From Allgaiera indica (lineage in GTDB: Bacteria; Pseudomonadota; Alphaproteobacteria; Rhodobacterales; Rhodobacteraceae): a stretch of DNA of 64,000 nt. Below are positions 46,606-55,461 of the stretch, piece after piece. The notes below the pieces were generated by a model that saw only the letters and a program-made list of their open reading frames with translations, made no database searches and had not been told where the DNA came from. Position numbers and translations under genes: made by a program. The stretch is taken from NCBI RefSeq assembly GCF_900106675.1, contig NZ_FNOB01000003.1, positions 62,001-126,000 on the forward strand, in the 5' to 3' direction. Each line of letters begins with the position of its first letter. The stretch's first letter is position 1.

Positions 46606-47787
46606 ATGAAGGACGACTGGAAACGACGCACGAAACTGGTCCATGGCGGCACGAAGCGCAGCGGCTGGGGCGAGATGGCCGAGGCGATCTTCCTGACCCA
46701 GGGCTTCGCCTATCCCAGCGCCGAACAGGCCGAGGCACGGTTCGTCAACGCCGGCCCCGACGAGTTCATCTACGCCCGCTACGGCAACCCCACCGTGCGC
46801 ATGTTCGAGGACCGCATCGCCGCCGTCGAGGCCACCGAGGCCGCCTTCGCCACCGCGTCGGGGATGGCCGCCGTCTCGGGCGCGCTGACCGCAATGCTGC
46901 GCGCCGGCGATCACGTCGTCTCGTCCCGGGCATTGTTCGGCTCCAACACCTATATCCTCCAGGAAGTCCTGGGCCGCTTCGGGGTCGAGACCACCTTCGT
47001 CGACGGCACCGACCTTGACCAGTGGCGCGATGCGATCCGGCCCGACACGAAGGTGGTGTTCCTGGAAAGCGTGTCGAACCCGACGCTGGAGGTGATCGAC
47101 CTGAAATCGGTGGCCGAGCTTGCCCATGCGGTCGGCGCCACCGTCGTTGTCGACAACGTCTTTGCCACGCCGATCTTCAGCCGTGCCGTGGAACTGGGGG
47201 CCGATGTCGTCATCTATTCCACGACAAAGCATATCGATGGCCAGGGGCGCGCGCTGGGCGGTGTGATCTGCGGCACCGAAGAGATGATCCGCAAGACCGT
47301 CGAGCCCTACATGAAGCATTCCGGCGGCGCGATGAGCCCGTTCACCGCCTGGGTGATGCTGAACGGAATGCAGACGCTCGACCTGCGTTGCCGCGCGATG
47401 GCGGCCTCGGCCGAAGCGGTGGCGCGGGCGCTTGAGGGCCATGACGCGCTGGGCCGTGTGCTCTATCCCGGGCTGGACAGTCACCCGCAGCACGCGCTGG
47501 CGATGGCGCAGATGGGCTCGGGCGGGACCATGGTGACGATCGACATCGCCGGCGGCAAGGATGCCGCCTTCCACTTTCTCGACGCACTGTCCATCTTCAC
47601 GATTTCCAACAACCTCGGCGATGTGCGCTCGATCGCGACCCATCCGGCGACGACGACCCACCAGCGCCTGCCCGATGCGCAGAAGGTCGAACAGGGCATC
47701 ACGCCGGGGTTGATCCGGCTGTCGATCGGGCTGGAGGATACCGATGACCTGATCGCCGATCTGCGTCAGGCGCTGGCCCGGATCTGA
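46606..47787 (+). CDS. metZ: O-succinylhomoserine sulfhydrylase MetZ
   Basis: MetZ makes homocysteine from O-succinylhomoserine and sulfide with PLP. In 393 residues it has the Cys/Met-metabolism PLP-enzyme motifs: FIYARYGNPTVRMFEDRIAA, the active-site lysine in YSTTKHIDGQGRALGG, and SIFTISNNLGDVRSIATHPA. It could be confused with other trans-sulfuration enzymes, but the N-terminus (THLVHGGTKRS-like, here TKLVHGGTKRSGWGE) and ARYGNPT favour MetZ. The SAM-II riboswitch upstream supports a methionine role. ATG 46606 has AAGGAGG 6 nt upstream. Confidence 0.93.
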   Translation: MKDDWKRRTKLVHGGTKRSGWGEMAEAIFLTQGFAYPSAEQAEARFVNAGPDEFIYARYGNPTVRMFEDRIAAVEATEAAFATASGMAAVSGALTAMLRAGDHVVSSRALFGSNTYILQEVLGRFGVETTFVDGTDLDQWRDAIRPDTKVVFLESVSNPTLEVIDLKSVAELAHAVGATVVVDNVFATPIFSRAVELGADVVIYSTTKHIDGQGRALGGVICGTEEMIRKTVEPYMKHSGGAMSPFTAWVMLNGMQTLDLRCRAMAASAEAVARALEGHDALGRVLYPGLDSHPQHALAMAQMGSGGTMVTIDIAGGKDAAFHFLDALSIFTISNNLGDVRSIATHPATTTHQRLPDAQKVEQGITPGLIRLSIGLEDTDDLIADLRQALARI

Positions 47788-47903
47788 TGCGGTGAACGGG
47801 ATAGTGCATCCCTTCGCCAAGGCGGCGGGACTGGAAAAAGCCCCGCCTCACCCCATTTGTCATTATTCACCCCGATAAGCGGGGGGCACCAGAAGGACGT
47901 GCT

Positions 47904-48962
<1,059 letters not shown>

Positions 48963-49063
48963 GGGCGGGACTCCGCCCGGTGTCATCGCCGCCTGCACGG
49001 ATGCGCCGCCACGACAATCGCGCGCCATCAGCGCCAAGATGAAAGCGAAACGCGGTCCTGGCC

Positions 49064-49116
49064 TTCATCTTGGTCCAAATACTCCACGGGGGTCCGGGGG
49101 TGTGAAACCCCCGGCG
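49064..49116 (+). repeat. REP-like dispersed repeat, copy 3, with hairpin
   Basis: CTTCATCTTGGTCCAAATAC, then CTCCACGGGGGT, followed by a perfect 8-bp stem CCGGGGGT-GTGAA-ACCCCCGG (49094-49114). It lies between the convergent folE2 and ALDH16 genes and probably acts as a terminator for both. Confidence 0.6.
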
Positions 49117-49133
49117 CCTGACGATCGGCCGCG

Positions 49134-51476
49134 TCAACCCTCGCCGTAGGGCACCCAGATCGTTTTCACCTCGGTCGCCTGGGCCAGGTATTCGCGGCCC
49201 TCGCCCGCGGCGCCCGACCAATCGCGCGCGCGGCCGTGGTTCACCCAGGTCCGCTTCAGATTGGACGCCGATTCACGCTCGATCAGCCCCGAGACATCGG
49301 CGGACGAGAAGCTCCAGACCGCGTCCACATCCATGTGGCCGGCCAGCGTGCGCGCCAGCTCCACGGGATCGCCCGGCACGATGTTCACCACCCCGCCCGG
49401 CACGTCAGAGGTGTCGAGAACCTGGTAGAGGTCCGCCGCCGCCAGCGGATGCGCGGCCGAGGGCACCAGCACGCAGGCATTGCCCATCGCGATCGCCGGG
49501 GCCATCACCGACACCAGCCCCAGCAGCGGCGCCTCGTCAGGGCAAAGCGCGCCGATCACGCCGACCGGCGCAGGCATCGCCAGCGCCACGCCGCGCAGCG
49601 GCACCGGCTTTGCCGCGCCCTCGTATTTGTCCGCCCAGGCGCCATAGCTGAACAGCCGCGCCGCCGCGGCCTCCACCTCGGCCTCGGCCGGGGCGCCGGT
49701 CATCGCCTTCAGACGCGCGGCAATGTCGCCCGCGCGGGCCGAGAGGTTCTCGGCGACGTAGTAAAGCACCTGGGCGCGGTTGTGCGCCGTGGCCCGCGCC
49801 CAGCCCTTCGCGGCGCGCGCGGCTTCCACCGCGTTGCGGATGTCCTTGCGGTTGCCCTGGCCCACATCGCCCAGAAGCTGCCCCTTCGCGCCCCAGACCG
49901 GGGTGGAATAGCCGCTGTCGGGGCGCGCCTGCTTGCCGCCGATGTAGAATTTCGGCGTGCGGTCGATCCCCTCGATCTTCGGCTCGGCGGGGGCGGGGTT
50001 CGGCATCGTCGGTTTCAGCGCCCGCGCCTTGCCCGCGGGGCGCAGATAGGCCATCAGCCCTTCCCAGCCGCCCTCGCGTCCGAAACCGCTTTCGCGCAGC
50101 CCGCCAAAGCCCGCCGCCGCGTCGAACATGTTGGTGCCATTCACCCAGACCACCCCCGCCGCCAGCTTCGGCGCGATGTCGAGGGCAAGGTTCACATTCT
50201 CGGTCCAGACCGACGCGGCCAGCCCGTAGCGGCTGTTGTTGGCCAATTCCACCGCCTCGGCCGGCGTGCGGAAGGTGGTGGAAACAAGCACCGGGCCGAA
50301 GATCTCTTCCTGCATCAGCCGGGCCGAGGGCGAAAGGCCGCTGATCAGCGTCGGCGGGTAGAAGCAGCCCTCGGGCACCGCGCAGGCGGCGCGATAGGTC
50401 TCGCCCTCGGTATTGGCCGCGACCATCTCGGTGATCGTGCGCAATTGCACCGGATCGACCACCGCGCCCATGTCGATGCACTTGTCCAATGGGTCGCCGA
50501 GGCGCAGCTTGTCCATCCGGGCGCGCAGCTTTTCGTGGAAGCGCCCGGCCACGCCCTCCTGCACCAGCAGGCGAGAGCCCGCGCAACAGACCTGGCCGCC
50601 GTTGAACCAGATCGCATCCACCAGCCCCTCGACCGCGCTGTCGAGATCGGCGTCATCGAAGACGATGTAGGGCGACTTGCCCCCCAGCTCCAGCGTCAGC
50701 GCGACGCCGCGTCCGGCTGTGGCCTCGCGGATGCGGCGACCGACCTCGGTCGAGCCGGTGAAGGCGATCTTGTCCACCTCGGCGTCGACCAGCGCCGCGC
50801 CGGTCGCACCGTCGCCGGTGACGATGTTCAGAACCCCCGGCGGCAGCCCGGCCTCGTGGCTGATCTCGGCGAACAGAAGCGCGGTGAGGGGCGTGTATTC
50901 GGCCGGTTTCAGCACCACCGTGTTGCCCGCGGCCAGCGCAGGTGCCACCTTCCAGGCCAGCATCAGAAGCGGGAAGTTCCACGGGATGATCTGGCCGCAG
51001 ACGCCAAGCGGTCCCATCCCCGGACGCTCGCTTTCCATCAGCTGGGCCAGACCCGCGTGATAGTAGAAATGCCGCGCGACAAGGGGGATGTCGATATCGC
51101 GGCTTTCGCGGATCGGCTTGCCGTTGTCGAGCGTCTCGAGCACCGCGAAGAGGCGTGCGTGCTTCTGCACCAGCCGGGCAAGCGCATAAAGCACCCGCGC
51201 GCGCCTATGGCCCGGAAGTGCGGCCCATTTCGGCTGCGCCTTGCGGGCGGCGGCGACGGCGCGCGCGATATCGTCGCGGCTGCCTTGCGTCACCTCGGCC
51301 AGCGCCGCGCCGGTGGCGGGGTTCTTCGTGGCAAAGGTTTCGCCCGGTTTGGAAAAGGCGCCGCCGATGAAATGGCCAAAGCGGCGGTCGTGGCGGTCAA
51401 GCCAGGCCTGCGCCTCGGCGGCGCTTTCGGGGGCGGGGCCGTAGGACATGGTGTCGAAGATATCGCGGACGGTCAT
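49134..51476 (-). CDS. ALDH16-type double aldehyde dehydrogenase
   Basis: A 780-residue protein with two ALDH domains. The first (~1-500) is complete: VTGEGATGAAL-like coenzyme region, catalytic Glu263 in LTLELGGKSPY and Cys297 in NGGQVCCAGSR. The second (~510-780) begins FYIGGKQARPDSGYSTPVWG, is shorter and has no catalytic Cys (the corresponding end reads WVNHGRARDW). This is the architecture of ALDH16, known from a Loktanella enzyme, where the second domain is structural. It is coupled by ATGA to the 77-residue gene, which abuts deoC, so acetaldehyde from deoxyribose-5-phosphate is a plausible substrate. ATG 51476 is the start. Confidence 0.9.
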   Translation of the reverse strand: MTVRDIFDTMSYGPAPESAAEAQAWLDRHDRRFGHFIGGAFSKPGETFATKNPATGAALAEVTQGSRDDIARAVAAARKAQPKWAALPGHRRARVLYALARLVQKHARLFAVLETLDNGKPIRESRDIDIPLVARHFYYHAGLAQLMESERPGMGPLGVCGQIIPWNFPLLMLAWKVAPALAAGNTVVLKPAEYTPLTALLFAEISHEAGLPPGVLNIVTGDGATGAALVDAEVDKIAFTGSTEVGRRIREATAGRGVALTLELGGKSPYIVFDDADLDSAVEGLVDAIWFNGGQVCCAGSRLLVQEGVAGRFHEKLRARMDKLRLGDPLDKCIDMGAVVDPVQLRTITEMVAANTEGETYRAACAVPEGCFYPPTLISGLSPSARLMQEEIFGPVLVSTTFRTPAEAVELANNSRYGLAASVWTENVNLALDIAPKLAAGVVWVNGTNMFDAAAGFGGLRESGFGREGGWEGLMAYLRPAGKARALKPTMPNPAPAEPKIEGIDRTPKFYIGGKQARPDSGYSTPVWGAKGQLLGDVGQGNRKDIRNAVEAARAAKGWARATAHNRAQVLYYVAENLSARAGDIAARLKAMTGAPAEAEVEAAAARLFSYGAWADKYEGAAKPVPLRGVALAMPAPVGVIGALCPDEAPLLGLVSVMAPAIAMGNACVLVPSAAHPLAAADLYQVLDTSDVPGGVVNIVPGDPVELARTLAGHMDVDAVWSFSSADVSGLIERESASNLKRTWVNHGRARDWSGAAGEGREYLAQATEVKTIWVPYGEG

Positions 51477-51706
51477 TTGAGCGCCCAGTTCCGTCCTGAG
51501 AGGACCAACTTTCCGGCACCGCGCAGGTTCTGGGCCGCCCAACGCATGTCATACTGCCACGTATAGAAAAGGTCGCCAGACATCTTCAGATCCTGTTCAT
51601 GAGTTCGCCAGATGGACTGAGCAACTTGAAGCACCGAGGCTTCGCCACCGTTTTCGCGAACCGCGTCCAACACCCAGCCTTCCAGATCTGATTTGCTTGG
51701 CATCAT
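51473..51706 (-). CDS. Small winged-helix-like hypothetical protein
   Basis: A 77-residue protein I do not recognise. Its pattern (LEGWVLDAVRENGGEASVLQ, then MRWAAQNLRGAGKL) resembles the N-terminal winged helix of Mrr-type proteins, which suggests DNA binding, but this is weak. Its ATG directly follows the deoC stop, and its stop overlaps the ALDH16 start as ATGA. Its third codon position is about 64 percent G+C by my count, lower than the neighbours, with codons such as CTT, TCA, ACT and AAA. It is probably a recent insertion that keeps the operon frame intact. Confidence 0.7.
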   Translation of the reverse strand: MMPSKSDLEGWVLDAVRENGGEASVLQVAQSIWRTHEQDLKMSGDLFYTWQYDMRWAAQNLRGAGKLVLSGRNWALK

Positions 51707-52708
51707 TTACCCCATCGCATGGCGGTTGGCGGCCGAATAGCGGCCGGTGACATGGTGTTCCAGCTGGCGCTCGATGTCGCCCAGAAGCGAGGAAGCCCCA
51801 AAGCGGAAAAGATCGGGCTGCAGCCAGGGATGGCCCAGTTCCTCCTTCATCAGCGACAGATAGACCAGCGCGTCCTTGGCCTTGGAAATCCCGCCGGCGG
51901 GCTTGTAGCCCACCTTGTGGCCGGTCGCGGCCTGATAGTCGCGGATCGCGCGGATCATCGTCAGGCTGACGGGCAGGGTGGCGTTCACGCCTTCCTTGCC
52001 GGTCGAGGTCTTGATGAAATCGGCGCCCCCCATCATGCACACCAGCGACGCGCGGGCGACATTGCGCAGCGTGCCCAGCTCTCCGGTCGCCAGAATCGCC
52101 TTCACATGGGCCGCGCCGGCGGCCTCGCGCATCTCGCGCATCTCGTCGTAAAGCGCCTGCCAATTGCCCGTCAGCACATGGCGGCGCGAAATCACGATGT
52201 CGATTTCGGCCGCCCCGGCGCGCACGCTTTCGCCGATCTCGGCGATGCGCAGCCGATAGGGCGAAAGTCCGGCGGGAAAACCGGTGGAGACCGCGGCGAC
52301 GGGGATGTTCGTGCCCTCCAGCGCCCGCACCGCGGTTTCCACCATCTCGTGATAGACGCAGACGGCGCCGGTGGTCAGGCCCTCCATCCCCAGCGCTGCC
52401 AGCAGGTCGGGGCGCACCGGCTGACGCGCCTTCGCGCAGAGCCGGCGTACCCGGCCCTCGGTGTCGTCACCGGCCAGGGTGGTCAGGTCGATCAGGCTGA
52501 CGGCCTTGCACAGCCACGCCGCCTGGTAATCTTTCTTGACAGAGCGGCGCCCCGGCAATGTCGCGGCCCGGCGCTCGATCGCCGAGGTATTGGCCTGGAC
52601 GGCGGAAACCCAGTCGAGATCGAGCGCGTGGCCGGGATTGCGGGCATGGGTGACTTGCGGGAGCTGCGCGGCACATGTGGCCGGGGCGGTCGCGGGGCTG
52701 ATGGACAT
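51707..52708 (-). CDS. deoC: Deoxyribose-phosphate aldolase
   Basis: DeoC splits 2-deoxyribose-5-phosphate into acetaldehyde and glyceraldehyde-3-phosphate. The 333-residue protein has the Schiff-base lysine in GADFIKTSTGKEGVNATLPV, the upstream HVKAILATGELG and the late KVGYKPAGGI segment. The N-terminus is longer than the E. coli enzyme by ~70 residues (RRSVKKDYQAAWLCKAVSLI). ATG 52708 has GAGGAAAT just upstream. It heads the deoC, small-protein, ALDH16 operon; no nucleoside phosphorylase gene is adjacent. Confidence 0.94.
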   Translation of the reverse strand: MSISPATAPATCAAQLPQVTHARNPGHALDLDWVSAVQANTSAIERRAATLPGRRSVKKDYQAAWLCKAVSLIDLTTLAGDDTEGRVRRLCAKARQPVRPDLLAALGMEGLTTGAVCVYHEMVETAVRALEGTNIPVAAVSTGFPAGLSPYRLRIAEIGESVRAGAAEIDIVISRRHVLTGNWQALYDEMREMREAAGAAHVKAILATGELGTLRNVARASLVCMMGGADFIKTSTGKEGVNATLPVSLTMIRAIRDYQAATGHKVGYKPAGGISKAKDALVYLSLMKEELGHPWLQPDLFRFGASSLLGDIERQLEHHVTGRYSAANRHAMG

Positions 52709-52798
52709 ATTTCCTCCCTCGGGCTGGGGCGAAACTGACATGCGCCCTCGGGCTTGGCAAGCTGGGTGCGCCATGTGCTGTTCCGGCGCCGCCATCCC

Positions 52799-53080
52799 CT
52801 ATGTCCAATGGGTCTGCGCCCCTCCCGGAAGGATCTGGCGGGCCGCGAGGGGGGTGTCGTAGGCCAGCCCCTCGGCATCGCAAAAGGCCATGATCCAGGC
52901 ATCGTCCATCAGCAGGAAATCCAGCACCGCGCCAAGAAATGAGGGATCCCCCGCGCATTCCCTGATCTCTGACACATCGGCTCCGGTCGCCCCGAGGAAA
53001 GTTTGCAGCAGGTCGTCCTGAGACGCCAGCCATCCCAGCGCGCGCAGCCCCAGGGTCTCGGCGCTTTCGCGCGTGATCAT
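52799..53080 (-). CDS. DUF3572 family protein
   Basis: A 93-residue, mostly helical protein matching DUF3572: AETLGLRALGWLASQDDLLQ, FLGATGADVSEIRECAGDPS, and FLGAVLDFLLMDDAWIMAF. The family occurs widely in alphaproteobacteria, often next to a pleD-type response regulator, as here (divergent gene at 53179). I know no established function. It is 90 bp upstream of deoC on the same strand, so an operon is possible but unproven. Confidence 0.85.
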   Translation of the reverse strand: MITRESAETLGLRALGWLASQDDLLQTFLGATGADVSEIRECAGDPSFLGAVLDFLLMDDAWIMAFCDAEGLAYDTPLAARQILPGGAQTHWT

Positions 53081-53178
53081 GGCGTGCTCCGTTCAATCTT
53101 AGTGATTGGAAAGGAAATCTTAACCTCTCGGTCTGAATCTGGCGGCTGAGAGCGGTAAACACAAGGGTGGACTTGCAG

Positions 53179-54579
53179 GTGTCAGGCAGCATCCTGATCG
53201 TTGACGGTGTCGCGACCAGCCGCATCGTGATGAAGGCCCGGCTAGGCCAGGCCTTCTATTCGATCCTGCAGGCCGTGGACGGCGGTGCGGGGTTGAAGCT
53301 GGCGCGCAGCGAGCGGCCGGATGTGGTGCTGATCGACCACAGCTTGCCGGATATGGACGGCACTGAATTTTGCGCAAGGCTGCGGTCGGATCCCGAGACT
53401 GCCACGCTGCCGGTGGTGATGCTGGGCGCCAAGGGCCACCCAGAGGACCGCCTGGCCGCGCTGGAGGCGGGGGCGGACGATTATCTGACGAGACCGTTGA
53501 ACGAGGCGTTGCTGCTGGCGCGGCTTCGAAGTCTGGTGCGCGCGGGTGAAATCGAGGCCGAATTGCAGCTGCGTGATGATACCTGCCGCGAATTGGGATT
53601 TGCCGAATCCGCCGCCGGCCCCGAAAAGCCAGCACGTGTCGCCCTGGTCGCCGATGCGCAGGACGACGGCGTGGTCTGGCGCACCGCGCTGGCCGCGCAA
53701 CTTGACACGGCGGTCGATCTGTTGCCCCGCGCCGACGTGCTTTCGGAAGTTCCGGGGCGGCCCGTCGCCGATGTCTTTGTCCTGGCGATCGGGGCCAGCG
53801 TGGGGCCCGGGCTTGGCAGCGTGGCGGGGGCGCTCGACGTGATGTCGGAACTGCGTTCGCGGGCGGCGACACGGCATGCGGCGATCCTGGTGCTGCTGCC
53901 CCGGGGCGGGCCTGCCGCGGCGGCGATCGCATTGGATCTTGGCGCGGGCGATGTCGTCACCGGCCCGTTCGACCCGCGCGAGATCGCGCTGCGTCTGGGT
54001 CATTTGATCGCCCGCAAGCGGCGACTGGAACGGCTGCGCGCTTGTGTCAGCCAGGGATTGCGGCTGGCGGTCACCGATCCTTTGACCGGGCTTTACAATC
54101 GACGCTATGCGCTGCCGCATCTTGCGCGGATCGCCGAACGCGCCGACAGCAGCGGCCGGCGCTTTGCGGTCATGGTGCTGGATCTGGACCGGTTCAAGCG
54201 GATTAACGACACCTGGGGGCATTCCGCTGGGGACGAGGTCCTGGTACGGGTGGCCGAACGTCTGGCCCGAAATCTGCGGGCGGGGGATCTGCTGGCCCGC
54301 ATCGGCGGCGAGGAATTTCTGGTTGTGCTTCCCGATGCCGACCTGCCCACCGCCCAGCAATTGGCCGAGCGCCTGTGTCGGCTGATCGAGGCGGCACCGG
54401 CGGTCTTGCCGAACGGCGCCGAAATCACCGTGACCCTGTCGATCGGGCTGGCGATCGGTGATCCGACCCAGCCGGGCGGCACCGACGGGCGCAGTCTTCT
54501 GGACCGTGCCGATCACGCGCTTCTGGCCGCCAAGGCCGAGGGCCGCAATCAGGTGACCATCGACCGCCCGGCTGCCTGA
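53179..54579 (+). CDS. PleD-like response regulator diguanylate cyclase
   Basis: About 466 residues: receiver 1 (~1-120), receiver 2 (~155-285) and a GGDEF domain (~300-465). The cyclase is intact: DRFKRINDTWGHSAGDE, the active motif GGEEF, and the inhibitory RxxD site (RAGD) five residues before it, so it should make c-di-GMP with product inhibition. Receiver 1 keeps the phospho-Asp (VVLIDHSLPDMDG) but has only one acidic pocket residue (LIVDGVA) and Arg in place of the switch Lys (YLTRPLN). Receiver 2 lacks the Asp. GTG 53179 is preferred (AGGGTGG 8 nt upstream); GTG 53167 adds four residues. Divergent from DUF3572. Confidence 0.88.
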   Translation: MSGSILIVDGVATSRIVMKARLGQAFYSILQAVDGGAGLKLARSERPDVVLIDHSLPDMDGTEFCARLRSDPETATLPVVMLGAKGHPEDRLAALEAGADDYLTRPLNEALLLARLRSLVRAGEIEAELQLRDDTCRELGFAESAAGPEKPARVALVADAQDDGVVWRTALAAQLDTAVDLLPRADVLSEVPGRPVADVFVLAIGASVGPGLGSVAGALDVMSELRSRAATRHAAILVLLPRGGPAAAAIALDLGAGDVVTGPFDPREIALRLGHLIARKRRLERLRACVSQGLRLAVTDPLTGLYNRRYALPHLARIAERADSSGRRFAVMVLDLDRFKRINDTWGHSAGDEVLVRVAERLARNLRAGDLLARIGGEEFLVVLPDADLPTAQQLAERLCRLIEAAPAVLPNGAEITVTLSIGLAIGDPTQPGGTDGRSLLDRADHALLAAKAEGRNQVTIDRPAA

Positions 54580-54726
54580 ATCATGGCACGGAAGGCGCTG
54601 GTCGCGCAACGCTCGGAACCGCCCTTCAGGCGGCTTCTCCAAAGCCGGCGTGCAGACGCTTGTAACCCGCGATCTTCTGCGACACTGTGATGGCAGGCGC
54701 GGAAACATGCGCGGAAAGACCTGTCG

Positions 54727-55431
54727 ATGCCGGAACCCCTTGTCCTGATCCCGGGGATGATGTGCGATGCGCGTGCCGTCTGGCACCAGATGATCGCGCT
54801 TTCGTCCCGACGCGCCGTGATGTGCGCGCCCCCCAGTCGCGGCATTTCGATCGAGGAGATGGCCCAGGATATCCTGGCCGGGCTTCCGGCCAGCTTCGCC
54901 CTGGCCGGGCAGGGACTGGGGGCGAATGTTGCCTTGGAAATTCTGAGACGCGCGCCCGATCGGGTCAGCCGGCTGGTGCTGATCGCCTTTTCGGCGCAGC
55001 CCGAACCCGCAGCCCAGGCCGTCGCGCGCGAGCCGCGGATTGTCGGCGCGCAGACAGGGCGACTGGCCGCCGTGGTGGACGAGGAACTTCCCGTGACCTG
55101 GCTCGCCGATGGGGACGCGCGACAAGAGATCCACGACATGGTGCGCGACATGGCCCTGACCCTGGGCGAGGGGGCTTTCGTGCGTCAGAGCCGCGCGATG
55201 CAGCGCCGCCCCGATCAGCAGGCCGTGCTGCGCCGCGCCAATCTGCCGGCACTGGTGATCTGCGGTGCCGACGATCCCGCCACCCTGCCGCGCCGCCACC
55301 GTTTCATGGCCGAACTGATGCCGCAGGCGCGCTGCGTCGAGATCGTGCTTTGCGGTCATCTGCCGACGATGGAACAGCCCCGCGTAGTGACCGACATCAT
55401 CGAAGAATGGCTGGACCAGGGCGTCAGCTAG
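54727..55431 (+). CDS. Alpha/beta-hydrolase-fold protein without nucleophile serine
   Basis: A 234-residue alpha/beta-hydrolase fold: oxyanion region VLIPGMMCDARAVW, nucleophile elbow LAGQGLGANVAL, late Asp in LVICGADDPATLP and His in LCGHLPTMEQP. The elbow GxSxG reads G-Q-G-L-G, so the nucleophile serine is Gly63 (codon GGA), while Asp and His are kept. It may be catalytically dead or use another mechanism (some cofactor-independent dioxygenases and lyases keep the fold). It converges with phaZ through a shared hairpin. The 147-bp upstream gap has no clear feature. Confidence 0.8.
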   Translation: MPEPLVLIPGMMCDARAVWHQMIALSSRRAVMCAPPSRGISIEEMAQDILAGLPASFALAGQGLGANVALEILRRAPDRVSRLVLIAFSAQPEPAAQAVAREPRIVGAQTGRLAAVVDEELPVTWLADGDARQEIHDMVRDMALTLGEGAFVRQSRAMQRRPDQQAVLRRANLPALVICGADDPATLPRRHRFMAELMPQARCVEIVLCGHLPTMEQPRVVTDIIEEWLDQGVS

Positions 55432-55451
55432 GGGCCCTGTGGAAGGGCCCC
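55431..55451. terminator. Bidirectional hairpin between hydrolase-like gene and phaZ
   Basis: GGGGCCCT-GTGGA-AGGGCCCC is a perfect 8-bp stem starting at the last base of the hydrolase stop codon. No T tract is seen, but the position between convergent genes supports a terminator role. Confidence 0.55.
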
Positions 55452-55461
55452 CGGGCGGCGC

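Noticed and set aside
47850-47885. Zur box before folE2 (folE2 is Zur-controlled in some bacteria)
   Set aside because: No AT-rich inverted repeat of the Zur type is present.
49236-51566. 776-codon plus-strand ORF opposite ALDH16
   Set aside because: Arg/His/Gln-rich shadow of the aldehyde dehydrogenase.
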